From Actinoallomurus bryophytorum (GTDB taxonomy: Bacteria > Actinomycetota > Actinomycetes > Streptosporangiales > Streptosporangiaceae), in contig NZ_VFOZ01000001.1 of NCBI RefSeq assembly GCF_006716425.1, forward strand, positions 3,906,001-3,970,000: a stretch of DNA of 64,000 nt. Direction: 5' to 3'. Below the pieces are notes generated by a model that saw only the letters and a program-made list of their open reading frames with translations, was not told the DNA's origin and made no database searches. The position numbers and the translations under genes were made by a program. This document shows, one piece after another, positions 56,297 to 64,000 of this stretch. Numbering within the stretch: position 1 is the first letter of the stretch; every line of letters begins with the position of its first letter.

Positions 56297-57849
56297 CCCG
56301 GATCGCGATCAAGCGTGCGCTGATCAGCGTCTATGACAAGACCGGCCTGGAGGAGCTCGCCACGGGGCTGCACCAGGCCGGGGTCGAGATCGTTTCCACG
56401 GGCTCGACAGCGGCGCGCATCGCCGGGGCCGGAGTACCGGTCATGAAGGTGGAGAAGCTCACCGGCTTTCCCGAGTGCCTGGACGGCCGGGTCAAGACCC
56501 TGCACCCCAAGGTGCATGCCGGGCTGCTCGCCGACCGGCGCAACCCCGACCACGTACAGCAGCTCGAAGATCTGCACGTCGAGCCGTTCGACCTGCTGAT
56601 CTCCAACCTCTACCCGTTCCAGGAGACGGTCGCCTCGGGCGCGTCACCGGACGAGATCGTCGAGCAGGTCGACATCGGCGGGCCGGCCATGGTCCGCGCC
56701 GCCGCCAAAAACCACCAGAGTGTCGCGGTCGTGGTGGACCCGGGCGCGTACGGGATCGTGCTCGACGCCGTACGCCGCGGCGGGTTCGAGCTGACCGAGC
56801 GCAAGCGGCTCGCGGCGGCGGCCTACGCGCACACCGCGGCCTACGACGCCGCGGTCGCCTCCTGGTTCGCGAACTCCTACGCGGCTGACGAGGTCGGGGA
56901 GGAGAGCGGCTGGGCCCCGATCGTCGCCAGCGTGTGGGACCGCAAGGCCGTGCTGCGCTACGGCGAGAACCCCCACCAGCGCGCCGCGCTCTACACCAGC
57001 GGCCACGGCGGCCTGGCCGAGGCCGACCAGCTGCACGGCAAGGAGATGTCCTACAACAACTACGTCGACGCCGACGCCGCACGCCGCGCCGCGTACGACT
57101 TCGACGAGCCGTGTGTGGCGATCATCAAGCACGCCAACCCCTGCGGCATCGCCGTGGGCGCGGACATCGCCGAGGCGCACCGCAAGGCCCACGCCTGTGA
57201 CCCGCTGTCCGCCTACGGCGGCGTGATCGCCACCAACCGGCCCGTCTCGGTGGAGATGGCCCGGCAGGTCGCCGACATCTTCACCGAGGTGCTCGTCGCG
57301 CCCGGCTTCGACGACGAGGCGGTCGAGCTCCTGACGGTGAAGAAGAACATCCGCCTGCTGGTCTGCCCGGAGGGTCCGGCGGGGGTGGCGGAGTTCCGCC
57401 GCATCGACGGCGGCCTGCTGACCCAGACCACGGACAAGATCGACGCATCCGGCGACGACCCGGCCACCTGGGAGCTCAGGGCCGGCTCCGCGGCGGACGA
57501 GCAGACCCTGCGCGAGCTCGCCTTCGCCTGGCGGGCGTGCCGTTCGGTCAAGTCCAACGCGATCCTGCTGGCGGCCGACGGCGCGACCGTCGGCGTCGGC
57601 ATGGGCCAGGTCAACCGGGTCGACTCCGCACGCCTCGCGGTGACGCGTGCCGGCGACCGCGCGACGGGCTCGGTCGGCGCCTCCGACGCGTTCTTCCCGT
57701 TCCCCGACGGGCTGGAGGTGCTCACCGAGGCGGGCGTACGCGCCATCGTCGAGCCCGGCGGCTCCGTACGCGACGCGGACGTCATCGAGGCCGCGGAGAA
57801 GGCCGGCGTCACGCTGTACTTCACCGGAGTACGGCACTTCTTCCACTGA
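56293..57849 (+). CDS. purH: Bifunctional AICAR transformylase/IMP cyclohydrolase
   Basis: 518 residues from GTG 56293. The N-terminal IMP cyclohydrolase domain (to about 195) has [39 protein letters not shown] and NLYPF. The transformylase domain has [13 protein letters not shown], the catalytic Lys279-His280 in IIKHANPCG, and ends [13 protein letters not shown]. It performs the last two steps to IMP. It is coupled to purN by start/stop overlap and followed by a strong hairpin. Confidence 0.97.
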   Translation: MTRIAIKRALISVYDKTGLEELATGLHQAGVEIVSTGSTAARIAGAGVPVMKVEKLTGFPECLDGRVKTLHPKVHAGLLADRRNPDHVQQLEDLHVEPFDLLISNLYPFQETVASGASPDEIVEQVDIGGPAMVRAAAKNHQSVAVVVDPGAYGIVLDAVRRGGFELTERKRLAAAAYAHTAAYDAAVASWFANSYAADEVGEESGWAPIVASVWDRKAVLRYGENPHQRAALYTSGHGGLAEADQLHGKEMSYNNYVDADAARRAAYDFDEPCVAIIKHANPCGIAVGADIAEAHRKAHACDPLSAYGGVIATNRPVSVEMARQVADIFTEVLVAPGFDDEAVELLTVKKNIRLLVCPEGPAGVAEFRRIDGGLLTQTTDKIDASGDDPATWELRAGSAADEQTLRELAFAWRACRSVKSNAILLAADGATVGVGMGQVNRVDSARLAVTRAGDRATGSVGASDAFFPFPDGLEVLTEAGVRAIVEPGGSVRDADVIEAAEKAGVTLYFTGVRHFFH

Positions 57850-57856
57850 TCGCGCC

Positions 57857-57888
57857 ATGGCAGGGCGCGGTCCTCCGCGCCCTGCCAT
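57857..57888 (+). terminator. Hairpin terminator after purNH
   Basis: ATGGCAGGGCGCGG (57857-57870) pairs perfectly with CCGCGCCCTGCCAT (57875-57888) around TCCT. It begins 7 bp after the purH stop. Confidence 0.9.
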
Positions 57889-57954
57889 TCCGGACGGAGA
57901 CCGAGATGCGCGTCGCGGCCGCACCTGCGGACGCCGCCACCGTCCCCCTCACGG

Positions 57955-58329
57955 GAGCAGGTTCCGTCTGCAGGTTCCCGTCTGTAGGTCTCGTCCGCAG
58001 GTCTCGTCTGAAGGTCCCCGTCTGCGGGATCCGCGACACGATCAAACGCGCCGACGGCGCCATGGCCGGCCTCCGTCCGTGGGTTCCGTCCGCGGGTTCC
58101 GTCCGCGGGTTCCGTCCGTGGGTTCCGTCCGTGGGTTCCGTCCGTGGGTTCCGTCCGCGGGTCCCGTCCGCGGGTCCCGTCCGCGGGTCCCGTCCGCGGG
58201 TCCCGTCCGCAGGTCCCACCCGCAGGTCCCACCCGCAGGTCCCACCCGCCCAGGGGGAACCATCCCACTCCTATGGTCGTGACCTGCGGATTCGGCCGCA
58301 AGGGCGTTCCACAGGCTGTGGATAACCGC
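57955..58329 (-). repeat. TTATCCACA-led minisatellite element, copy 2
   Basis: Read on the minus strand from 58329: GCGGTTATCCACAGC (58329-58315), 40 bases, ATAGGAGTGGG (58274-58264), 6 bases, CCCCCTGGGCGGG (58257-58245). A 13-bp minisatellite follows (plus-strand unit YGGGTTCCGTCCG, drifting to CAGGTCCCACCCG), about 14 clear copies to ~58068 and degenerate copies to ~57955. Block spacings are the same as in the copy at 41848, though the tandem units differ. Beyond this and the purH terminator, 57850-58529 holds no supported gene. Confidence 0.8.
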
Positions 58330-58529
58330 CTGCGGTCCAGGGGATGAGTGAGGAGCTGCACCGGCCGGACCTACATGGGCGTCCGAACGGGGACTTCACG
58401 ATCCCGCAGGTGGATCCCCCGGAGGGCAGGATGACGACGACGCGCCGCGTCGGGCCGCTCGCCTGAGGCACCCCTGTGGCAGGCCCCGGCCGTTGGGCCC
58501 TCGCGGGCGCGCCTGACACAATGTCGCAT

Positions 58530-59375
58530 GTGACCGCACAGATTCTGGACGGCAAGGCGACCGCGGCGGAGATCCGTAGCCGGCTCAAGGCACGTGTCGA
58601 GGCTCTGCGCGAGCGAGGCATCACCCCGGGGCTGGGCACCGTCCTCGTGGGCGACGACCCGGGTAGCCAGGCGTACGTCGCCGGCAAGCACCGTGACTGC
58701 GCGGAGGTCGGGATCGCGAGCATCCGGCGCGACCTGCCCGCGACCGCCACGCAGGAGGAGGTCGAGGCCGTCGTCGACGAGCTCAACGCCGACCCCGCCT
58801 GCACCGGCTACATCGTGCAGCTGCCGCTGCCGAAGGGCCTGGACGAGCAGCGCGTGCTCGAGCGCATCGACCCCGCCAAAGACGCCGACGGCCTGCACCC
58901 GGTCAACCTGGGCCGGCTCGTCCTGATGCAGCCGGGTGCCCTGCCCTGCACGCCGCACGGCATCGTCGAACTCCTGCGCCGCTACGAGGTGCCGCTACGA
59001 GGCGCCGACGTCACCGTGATCGGCCGCGGTATCACCGTCGGCCGCTCGCTCGGCCTCCTGCTCGGCCGCCGGACCGAGAACGCCACCGTGACCACCTGCC
59101 ACACCGGCACGAAGGACCTCGCCGCGCATACGCGCGACGCGGACATCGTCGTGGTCGCGGCGGGCGTCCCGGGACTCGTGACCGCGGACATGATCAAGCC
59201 GGGCGCGGCCGTGCTCGACGTCGGCATCACGCGTACCGAGGCGGGCCTGACCGGAGACGTCGACCCTGGCGTACGCGAGGTGGCGGGCTGGCTGGCCCCC
59301 ATGCCCGGCGGCGTCGGCCCGATGACCCGCGCCATGCTCCTCGCGAACGTCGTGGAGTCCGCCGAGAACGCCTGA
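58530..59375 (+). CDS. folD: Methylenetetrahydrofolate dehydrogenase/cyclohydrolase
   Basis: 281 residues from GTG 58530, which gives the family start [21 protein letters not shown] ends 7 bases before it, so the mRNA may be leaderless, and ATG 58521 is the alternative. [17 protein letters not shown] has the catalytic Lys53, with [10 protein letters not shown] and the NADP-site [26 protein letters not shown] is the C-terminal signature. It makes 10-formyl-THF for PurN and PurH. Confidence 0.96.
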   Translation: MTAQILDGKATAAEIRSRLKARVEALRERGITPGLGTVLVGDDPGSQAYVAGKHRDCAEVGIASIRRDLPATATQEEVEAVVDELNADPACTGYIVQLPLPKGLDEQRVLERIDPAKDADGLHPVNLGRLVLMQPGALPCTPHGIVELLRRYEVPLRGADVTVIGRGITVGRSLGLLLGRRTENATVTTCHTGTKDLAAHTRDADIVVVAAGVPGLVTADMIKPGAAVLDVGITRTEAGLTGDVDPGVREVAGWLAPMPGGVGPMTRAMLLANVVESAENA

Positions 59376-59403
59376 GTCTGCCCTGGATGTCTCCTGGCGG
59401 GCC

Positions 59404-60144
59404 TCAGCTGGCCGCTCGCCGGCCGGGTGCGGTCGGTCTGCGCGTCGCGCCCGGACGGGTGGCTCCGGGGGTGCCGCCGACGGTGCCGGCTCCGCCGCCC
59501 GGCCGTGGGCCGTCGGGTCGCCGTGCCGTCTCGGGCGTGCGACCGCCCTGTGGCGGCACGTGGACCGGCGGCAGCGGGCGTACGAGGCCGAGTGCGATGA
59601 CCTCGTTGGCCAGCCGGGTGCGCCGGTTGGCACCCTCCGGGATGCGGAACTTCTGGTAGAGACGCAGCAGGTGCTGCTTGACCGCCGCCTCGGTGACGAC
59701 CAGGTCCGTCGCGATCTCGCGCGCGGTGGCCGGAGCCACGAACGCCTCGTCGGACAGGGCCGGCCGGCACAGCGACGTGAGCACGTCGACCTCGCGGCGG
59801 GTCAGGTCAGGGGCGACGGCCCGGCGCAGCTCGACGTCAGGGTCGACGTCTTCGCGCGGGATGCCACCCATGCGACAGCGGGCGGCGCCGAAGCTCACGA
59901 CGTCGCCGTCCTCGAGAACGCGCCGCGCGATCGGGCGGCCGTTGACACGTGTTCCGTTGCGAGAAAGTCCGAGGTCCACGACGTAGACGTACGGGCCGCG
60001 CCGGACAAGCTCGGCGTGCAGCCGGGAGACGCTGGGCTCGTCGAGTCGTATGTCCACGCCTCGCCCCCGCCCGATCGTCGTCACCTCGGGTCGCAACGGC
60101 ACCACGGTGCCGTTCTCCTCGATCCGTATGAACGGGCCCTCCAC
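59404..60144 (-). CDS. FHA-domain protein with LuxR-like helix-turn-helix
   Basis: 246 residues. The FHA domain is at about 15-95 (TTIGRGRGVDIRLDEPSVSRLHAELV, LGLSRNGTRVNGRPI), which binds phosphothreonine peptides. Residues about 110-190 are a helix-turn-helix like those of LuxR proteins (LTRREVDVLTSLCRPAL, TAREIATDLVVTEAAVKQHLLRLYQKFRI). The tail is Pro/Arg/Gly-rich. It could link a Ser/Thr kinase signal to transcription; partner and targets are unknown. It is convergent with folD. Confidence 0.88.
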   Translation of the reverse strand: MEGPFIRIEENGTVVPLRPEVTTIGRGRGVDIRLDEPSVSRLHAELVRRGPYVYVVDLGLSRNGTRVNGRPIARRVLEDGDVVSFGAARCRMGGIPREDVDPDVELRRAVAPDLTRREVDVLTSLCRPALSDEAFVAPATAREIATDLVVTEAAVKQHLLRLYQKFRIPEGANRRTRLANEVIALGLVRPLPPVHVPPQGGRTPETARRPDGPRPGGGAGTVGGTPGATRPGATRRPTAPGRRAAS

Positions 60145-60386
60145 GGCGGTCCCTCCCAGCTAGTTAGCGACCCCTGTCTGGCGGGTTACCCGGACGGGCC
60201 ATGGTCACACCCTCCTACTGGCCGGTAGGGCCGAGTACGACGGGAATCCTGGGGCATGACGAGCATTTTGGACTGGTATTTCAGAGGCGCCTGCGCGCGG
60301 CCGTGACACGAGGGACCGAAGACACGGACCAGACCATCCGTGCGGACGGTCGGTGCCGGTTGACGGCCGCTGCCAAGATAGGAGAC

Positions 60387-60881
60387 ATGTCAGAGCCGTA
60401 CGGTCCGCCGGACTCGCCCGCGCCGATCCACGAGCCCCCTCCGGCGGCGTCGCCGGGCGATGAGGCTCCGGTCGCGCCACCGGGGTCACGGCCGCTGTAC
60501 GGGGCCTTTTCCGAGGCGCACGCGGTGGATCCGCCGGAGGTGCACCCGCAGCCGGGCCCCGCGACGCCACCGCCCTCCCACAGCACCGACGCCGGGCGGG
60601 CCCGTCCGGCGGTGCCGCGCTGGTTCGGCAGGCTCCCGTACGGCCTGGTGCTGTGCGGTGTGGCGGCCGGCCTCGCCGTCGTGGCCACCAACCACTTCCG
60701 GCGCGGAAGCATGCTCATCGCGGCCTCGGTTTTCATCGGCGCGCTCGCGCGGCTGCTGCTGCCAGAAAGCCAGGTGGGCATGCTCGCCGTGCGTCGCAGG
60801 TGGCTGGATGTGTTCCTGATGACGGCCGCCGCGGTGGGCATCACGCTTGTCGCTTTTGTCGCGAAGGGGACCAGCGGCTGA
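60387..60881 (+). CDS. DUF3017 family membrane protein
   Basis: 164 residues from ATG 60387. The first ~75 residues are Pro/Ala-rich and disordered. Then come three membrane helices (LPYGLVLCGVAAGLAVVATN, GSMLIAASVFIGALARLLLP, VFLMTAAAVGITLVAFVAKG) with the conserved FRRGSMLIAAS linker. DUF3017 genes follow folD in actinomycetes and have no known role. AGGAG lies unusually close (2 bases) to the ATG. Confidence 0.82.
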   Translation: MSEPYGPPDSPAPIHEPPPAASPGDEAPVAPPGSRPLYGAFSEAHAVDPPEVHPQPGPATPPPSHSTDAGRARPAVPRWFGRLPYGLVLCGVAAGLAVVATNHFRRGSMLIAASVFIGALARLLLPESQVGMLAVRRRWLDVFLMTAAAVGITLVAFVAKGTSG

Positions 60882-61000
60882 ATTACGCCGACGCTCCGAT
60901 AGCCTCGTCAGCGAGCCTAACGAAGGACTGCTGACCAGTGTGGAGCGAAACAGCCGATCGCGCCCTCGCTACCACGGCGTAGGAAGGGACAGCTACAGCA

Positions 61001-62215
61001 ATGCCCAAGATCAAGGTAGCGGGCCCCGTCGTCGAACTCGACGGCGACGAAATGACACGGATCATCTGGCAATTCATCAAGGACCAGTTGATCCTGCCCT
61101 ACCTGGACGTCGACCTGCGGTACTACGACCTGGGGATGGAACACCGGGACGCGACGGACGACCAGGTCACCATCGACGCGGCGAACGCCATCAAGGAACA
61201 CGGCGTCGGCGTCAAGTGCGCGACCATCACCCCCGACGAGGCCAGGGTCGAGGAGTTCGGCCTGAAGAAGATGTGGCGTTCGCCCAACGGGACGATCCGC
61301 AACATCCTCGGCGGCGTCGTCTTCCGTGAGCCCATCGTCGTCTCCAACATCCCCCGCCTCGTACCCGGATGGACCAGGCCGATCATCATCGGCCGTCACG
61401 CCCACGGCGACCAGTACCGCGCCACCGACTTCGTCGTCCCCGGCCCCGGCAGACTGACCATCGCGTTCGAGCCCGCGGACGGCTCTGAGCCGATGGAGTT
61501 CCAGGTCGCGGAGTTCCCCGGCGGGGGCATCGCGATGGGGATGTACAACTTCGACGAGTCCATCCGCGACTTCGCGCGCGCCACGATGCGCTACGCGCTC
61601 GACCGGAAGTTCCCCCTCTACCTGTCGACCAAGAACACGATCCTCAAGGCCTACGACGGCCGCTTCAAGGACCTGTTCGCCGAGGTCTTCGAGGCCGAGT
61701 TCAAGGCCGACTTCGAGGCCGCGGGGATCACCTACGAGCACCGCCTCATCGACGACATGGTCGCCCAGGCCCTCAAGTGGGACGGCGGCTTCGTGTGGGC
61801 GACGAAGAACTACGACGGCGACGTGCAGTCCGACGTCGTCGCGCAGGGCTTCGGCTCACTCGGCCTGATGACCTCCGTACTGATGACCCCGGACGGCCGT
61901 ACGGTCGAGGCCGAGGCCGCGCACGGCACCGTCACCCGGCACTACCGCCAGCACCAGCAGGGCAAGCCGACGTCGACCAACCCGATCGCGTCGATCTTCG
62001 CCTGGAGCCGTGGCCTGGCCCACCGTGGCAAGCTCGACAACACCCCCGCGGTGACCGAGTTCGCGAACACGCTGGAGAAGGTCTGTGTCGAGACCGTCGA
62101 GGGCGGTCAGATGACCAAGGACCTGGCCCTGCTCGTCGGCGGCGACCAGGGATGGCTGACCACCCAGGAGTTCCTCACCGCACTGGATGAGAACCTCCAG
62201 AAGAAGCAGGCCTGA
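61001..62215 (+). CDS. icd: NADP-dependent isocitrate dehydrogenase, dimeric eukaryote-like type
   Basis: 404 residues. [36 protein letters not shown], the substrate-binding [29 protein letters not shown] and [15 protein letters not shown] are family signatures. It oxidises isocitrate to 2-oxoglutarate, making NADPH. This homodimeric type matches M. tuberculosis Icd1 rather than the ~740-residue monomeric enzyme of Streptomyces. GGAAGGGA lies upstream of ATG 61001, and a strong terminator follows. Confidence 0.96.
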   Translation: MPKIKVAGPVVELDGDEMTRIIWQFIKDQLILPYLDVDLRYYDLGMEHRDATDDQVTIDAANAIKEHGVGVKCATITPDEARVEEFGLKKMWRSPNGTIRNILGGVVFREPIVVSNIPRLVPGWTRPIIIGRHAHGDQYRATDFVVPGPGRLTIAFEPADGSEPMEFQVAEFPGGGIAMGMYNFDESIRDFARATMRYALDRKFPLYLSTKNTILKAYDGRFKDLFAEVFEAEFKADFEAAGITYEHRLIDDMVAQALKWDGGFVWATKNYDGDVQSDVVAQGFGSLGLMTSVLMTPDGRTVEAEAAHGTVTRHYRQHQQGKPTSTNPIASIFAWSRGLAHRGKLDNTPAVTEFANTLEKVCVETVEGGQMTKDLALLVGGDQGWLTTQEFLTALDENLQKKQA

Positions 62216-62220
62216 CCGAC

Positions 62221-62255
62221 CGAAGGCCCCCTCTCCGCAGGAGAGGGGGCCTTCG
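62221..62255 (+). terminator. Hairpin terminator after icd
   Basis: CGAAGGCCCCCTCTC (62221-62235) pairs perfectly with GAGAGGGGGCCTTCG (62241-62255) around CGCAG. It begins 5 bp after the stop. Confidence 0.9.
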
Positions 62256-62490
62256 TATGTCCGGGCCCCTCATCCTGGGACGTGAGGTCGAGGACGAACC
62301 GGTACTCGACATCGCCCGCGGCCGGCCGGTCAAGTGCTGACCTGACCGGGACCCGTCGCTCGTACCCGGGTCGCGAGAGTGAGACGTGACCGGTCCCGTA
62401 GAGGGAGGCGCGGCCATGGCCGGGTGGCGCAGTCTGGACGGCACTCCACCACAAGGACCCATCGGGGGACCCGATCACGGGAGAGCCGGA

Positions 62491-63570
62491 ATGAGGATCA
62501 GGCCAGGGGCCGACGCGGTGCTCGCCTCGGTCGTCACGGTGGCCTCCGTCACGCCACTGCTCCTCCCTCACCGGCAGGTCTGGTGGCTGATCGCGTTGGG
62601 GTTCGCGGCGTCCGTACCGATCGCGTGGCGCCGCCGCGCCCTGGTCCCGGTCACCTTCGTCGTGGGCTCCGCCACCATGGCGATGGTGCTGACCCTGACG
62701 CACCGGGACGTCCTGGTCCTGATGCCGTACGGGGGCCTGGTGTGCACCTACACGTTCGCGACGCTGGACCGGCCGGCGCCGCGCGTGGGTGCCGCCGTCC
62801 TCACGGCCGCGGGCGTGATCGTGACCCTGGTCATCCCGCACGAGGACCTCGAGACCTACCGCTACGTCGGCGCCGTCTATGTCGCCTCGTACGCCCTCGG
62901 GGTCGGGACGCGGGCAAGGCGCGCGCAGCGTCGCGCGGAGGAGGAACGCACCCGGCGGCTGGCCGAGGAGCGGGCCGCCGCGGTGGAGCGCGAGCGCACC
63001 CGCATCGCCCGCGACATGCACGACATCGTGACGCACTCGGTCGGGCTGATGGTCGTCCAGGCCGAGGCGGGCCCGCTGGTCGTACGGGACGATCCGGCGC
63101 GCGCGGAGGCGGCGTTCGAGGCGATCGCGGACACCGGGCGGGAGGCCATCGGCCGGCTCCGGCTGATCCTCGACGCACTGCGGGGCGACGGTGGCCGCGA
63201 GCCGCAGCCGGGCCTGGACACCCTGCGCGACCTGGTGGAACGGACCCGCCGTGCCGGGCTCGACGCGTCGTTCGAGGAGCGGGGGACGCCGGTGCCGGTT
63301 CCCGCCGAGGTCGGTGTCGCGGCCTACCGGATCGTCCAGGAGTCGCTGACGAACACGTTCCGGCACTCCGCCGCCCGTACGGTCCGCGTCGTCCTGGCCT
63401 GGGCGGATTCGTCGCTCACGGTAGAGATCCGTGATGATGGCGGCAGCACGGCGGCGCCGCGCGAGGGCCACGGCATCACCGGGATGCGCGAGCGGGCGCA
63501 CGCCTGCGGCGGCAGGCTTGACATCGATCCGGGCGGGTTCGCCGTCACCGCGACCCTGCCGATCGGATAA
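62491..63570 (+). CDS. Sensor histidine kinase (NarL-partner, HisKA_3 type)
   Basis: 359 residues from ATG 62491 (GGGAGAG about 5 bases upstream); ATG 62416, with GGGAGG, is an equally spaced alternative adding 25 residues. Four to five membrane helices (from VLASVVTVASVTPLLL) precede the dimerisation helix with RTRIARDMHDIVTHSVGLMVVQ (phospho-His177). The ATPase domain has VQESLTNTFRHSAA and EIRDDGGS..GHGITGMRERAHACGG. It partners the response regulator 17 bp downstream. The signal is unknown. Confidence 0.92.
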   Translation: MRIRPGADAVLASVVTVASVTPLLLPHRQVWWLIALGFAASVPIAWRRRALVPVTFVVGSATMAMVLTLTHRDVLVLMPYGGLVCTYTFATLDRPAPRVGAAVLTAAGVIVTLVIPHEDLETYRYVGAVYVASYALGVGTRARRAQRRAEEERTRRLAEERAAAVERERTRIARDMHDIVTHSVGLMVVQAEAGPLVVRDDPARAEAAFEAIADTGREAIGRLRLILDALRGDGGREPQPGLDTLRDLVERTRRAGLDASFEERGTPVPVPAEVGVAAYRIVQESLTNTFRHSAARTVRVVLAWADSSLTVEIRDDGGSTAAPREGHGITGMRERAHACGGRLDIDPGGFAVTATLPIG

Positions 63571-63587
63571 GCGACCGGAGGACCATC

Positions 63588-64000
63588 GTGCTGCGTGTGC
63601 TCGTCGTCGACGACCAGGACCTGTTCCGTGGCGGCTTCGCCCTGATCCTCAACGCGCAAGACGGCATCACGGTGGTCGGCGAGGCCTCCGACGGGGCCGC
63701 CGCGATCACCGCCGCGGTCGAGCTGGAACCCGACGTGGTGCTCATGGACATCCGGATGCCGGGCGTTGACGGCGTCGAGGCCACGGCGGAGATCTGTACG
63801 CGTACGTCGGCGAGGGTGCTCGTGCTCACCATGTACGACCTCGACGAATACGTCTACGACGCACTGCGCGCCGGCGCCGCCGGATTCCTGCTGAAAGACG
63901 CACGCCGCGAGGAACTGGTCCATGGCGTACGTACGGTCGCCGCGGGCGAGGCGCTGCTGGCGCCGTCGGTGACCCGGCGGCTGATCGCGGACGTCGTCGG
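63588..64000 (+). CDS. LuxR/NarL-type response regulator, cut by window end
   Basis: The first 137 codons are seen from GTG 63588, which has GGAGGA 5 bases upstream. The receiver domain shows LRVLVVDDQDLFRGGF, phospho-Asp54 in VVLMDIRMPGVDG, and the conserved Lys in AGFLLKDARREEL. The DNA-binding domain lies beyond the window. It is the partner of the preceding kinase. Confidence 0.92.
   Translation, partial: MLRVLVVDDQDLFRGGFALILNAQDGITVVGEASDGAAAITAAVELEPDVVLMDIRMPGVDGVEATAEICTRTSARVLVLTMYDLDEYVYDALRAGAAGFLLKDARREELVHGVRTVAAGEALLAPSVTRRLIADVV

Noticed and set aside
58068-58260. Tandem array considered as CRISPR
   Set aside because: The units are contiguous 13-mers with no unique spacers, and no cas genes are present.
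57213-58361. 382-codon minus-strand frame through the 13-bp array and into purH antisense
   Set aside because: The 13-bp period leaves frames open by composition and half of it is antisense to purH; only the short conserved head is worth attention.

Overview
The window is about 64 kb of very GC-rich actinomycete chromosome. It has GTG/TTG starts, a CIRCE-controlled groES-groEL1 pair, a DUF5319 gene beside a SigD/ShbA-type sigma factor, and DUF397 and DUF3017 genes. The order groES-groEL1 / shbA / guaB-guaB3 / glpD / SSADH-GMC oxidoreductase / guaA / pcrA / icmB / sucCD / DUF6350 / purNH / folD / icd follows the core of Streptomyces-like chromosomes. The isocitrate dehydrogenase is the ~400-residue dimeric NADP type rather than the long monomeric enzyme of Streptomyces. 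This points (inference only) to a Streptosporangiales-like actinomycete. No rRNA, tRNA, CRISPR array or prophage was seen.

Layout. 0.2-4.2 kb: small zinc-ribbon protein, THUMP-like methyltransferase, groES and groEL1. 4.3-10.1 kb: sigma factor with a translationally coupled membrane protein (putative anti-sigma), DUF5319, a 1 kb gene-free region with repeats, then guaB and guaB3. 10.2-18.2 kb: glpD, secreted phospholipase D-like protein, TetR, succinate-semialdehyde dehydrogenase and GMC oxidoreductase, AlkD-like protein. 18.3-24.5 kb: guaA, kynureninase, XRE/SDR and NmrA-like/TetR divergent pairs. 24.5-29.1 kb: a CO-dehydrogenase-like (form II) coxSLMG operon. 29.3-37 kb: PhoD phosphatase, a cysteine-codon leader peptide in front of a cupin, PspC proteins with a two-component system, and a secreted beta-helix protein. 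37-49.5 kb: CASTOR/POLLUX-like channel, PcrA helicase, short DUF397 protein, dhaKLM, PIG-L deacetylase, nucleoside hydrolase, carbonic anhydrase, IcmB, CPT-like kinase, GH15-like protein. 49.6-64 kb: sucCD, DUF6350, an intact IS481-family insertion, VOC protein, small membrane protein, purN-purH, folD, FHA-HTH protein, DUF3017, icd, and a two-component system cut by the window end.

Together the genes supply purine synthesis (purN, purH, folD, guaB, guaA), TCA steps (sucCD, icd), glycerol/dihydroxyacetone use (glpD, dhaKLM) and chaperonin control. Accessory genes are few: the IS, the cox-like operon and several TetR/XRE-controlled oxidoreductases.

The most notable non-coding observations are: (1) a probable leaderless poly-cysteine leader peptide whose Cys codons overlap a perfect 8-nt complement of the Shine-Dalgarno of the downstream cysteine-dioxygenase-like cupin gene, which itself has lost the metal ligands; (2) two related intergenic elements 16 kb apart, each with a 15-bp block containing a perfect TTATCCACA, an 11-bp block and a 13-bp block at identical spacing, followed by a minisatellite; (3) three diverged direct repeats upstream of guaB; (4) an IS inserted exactly at the CTAG end of a palindromic terminator shared by two convergent genes; (5) paired TetR operator-like dyads, one overlapping a start codon.
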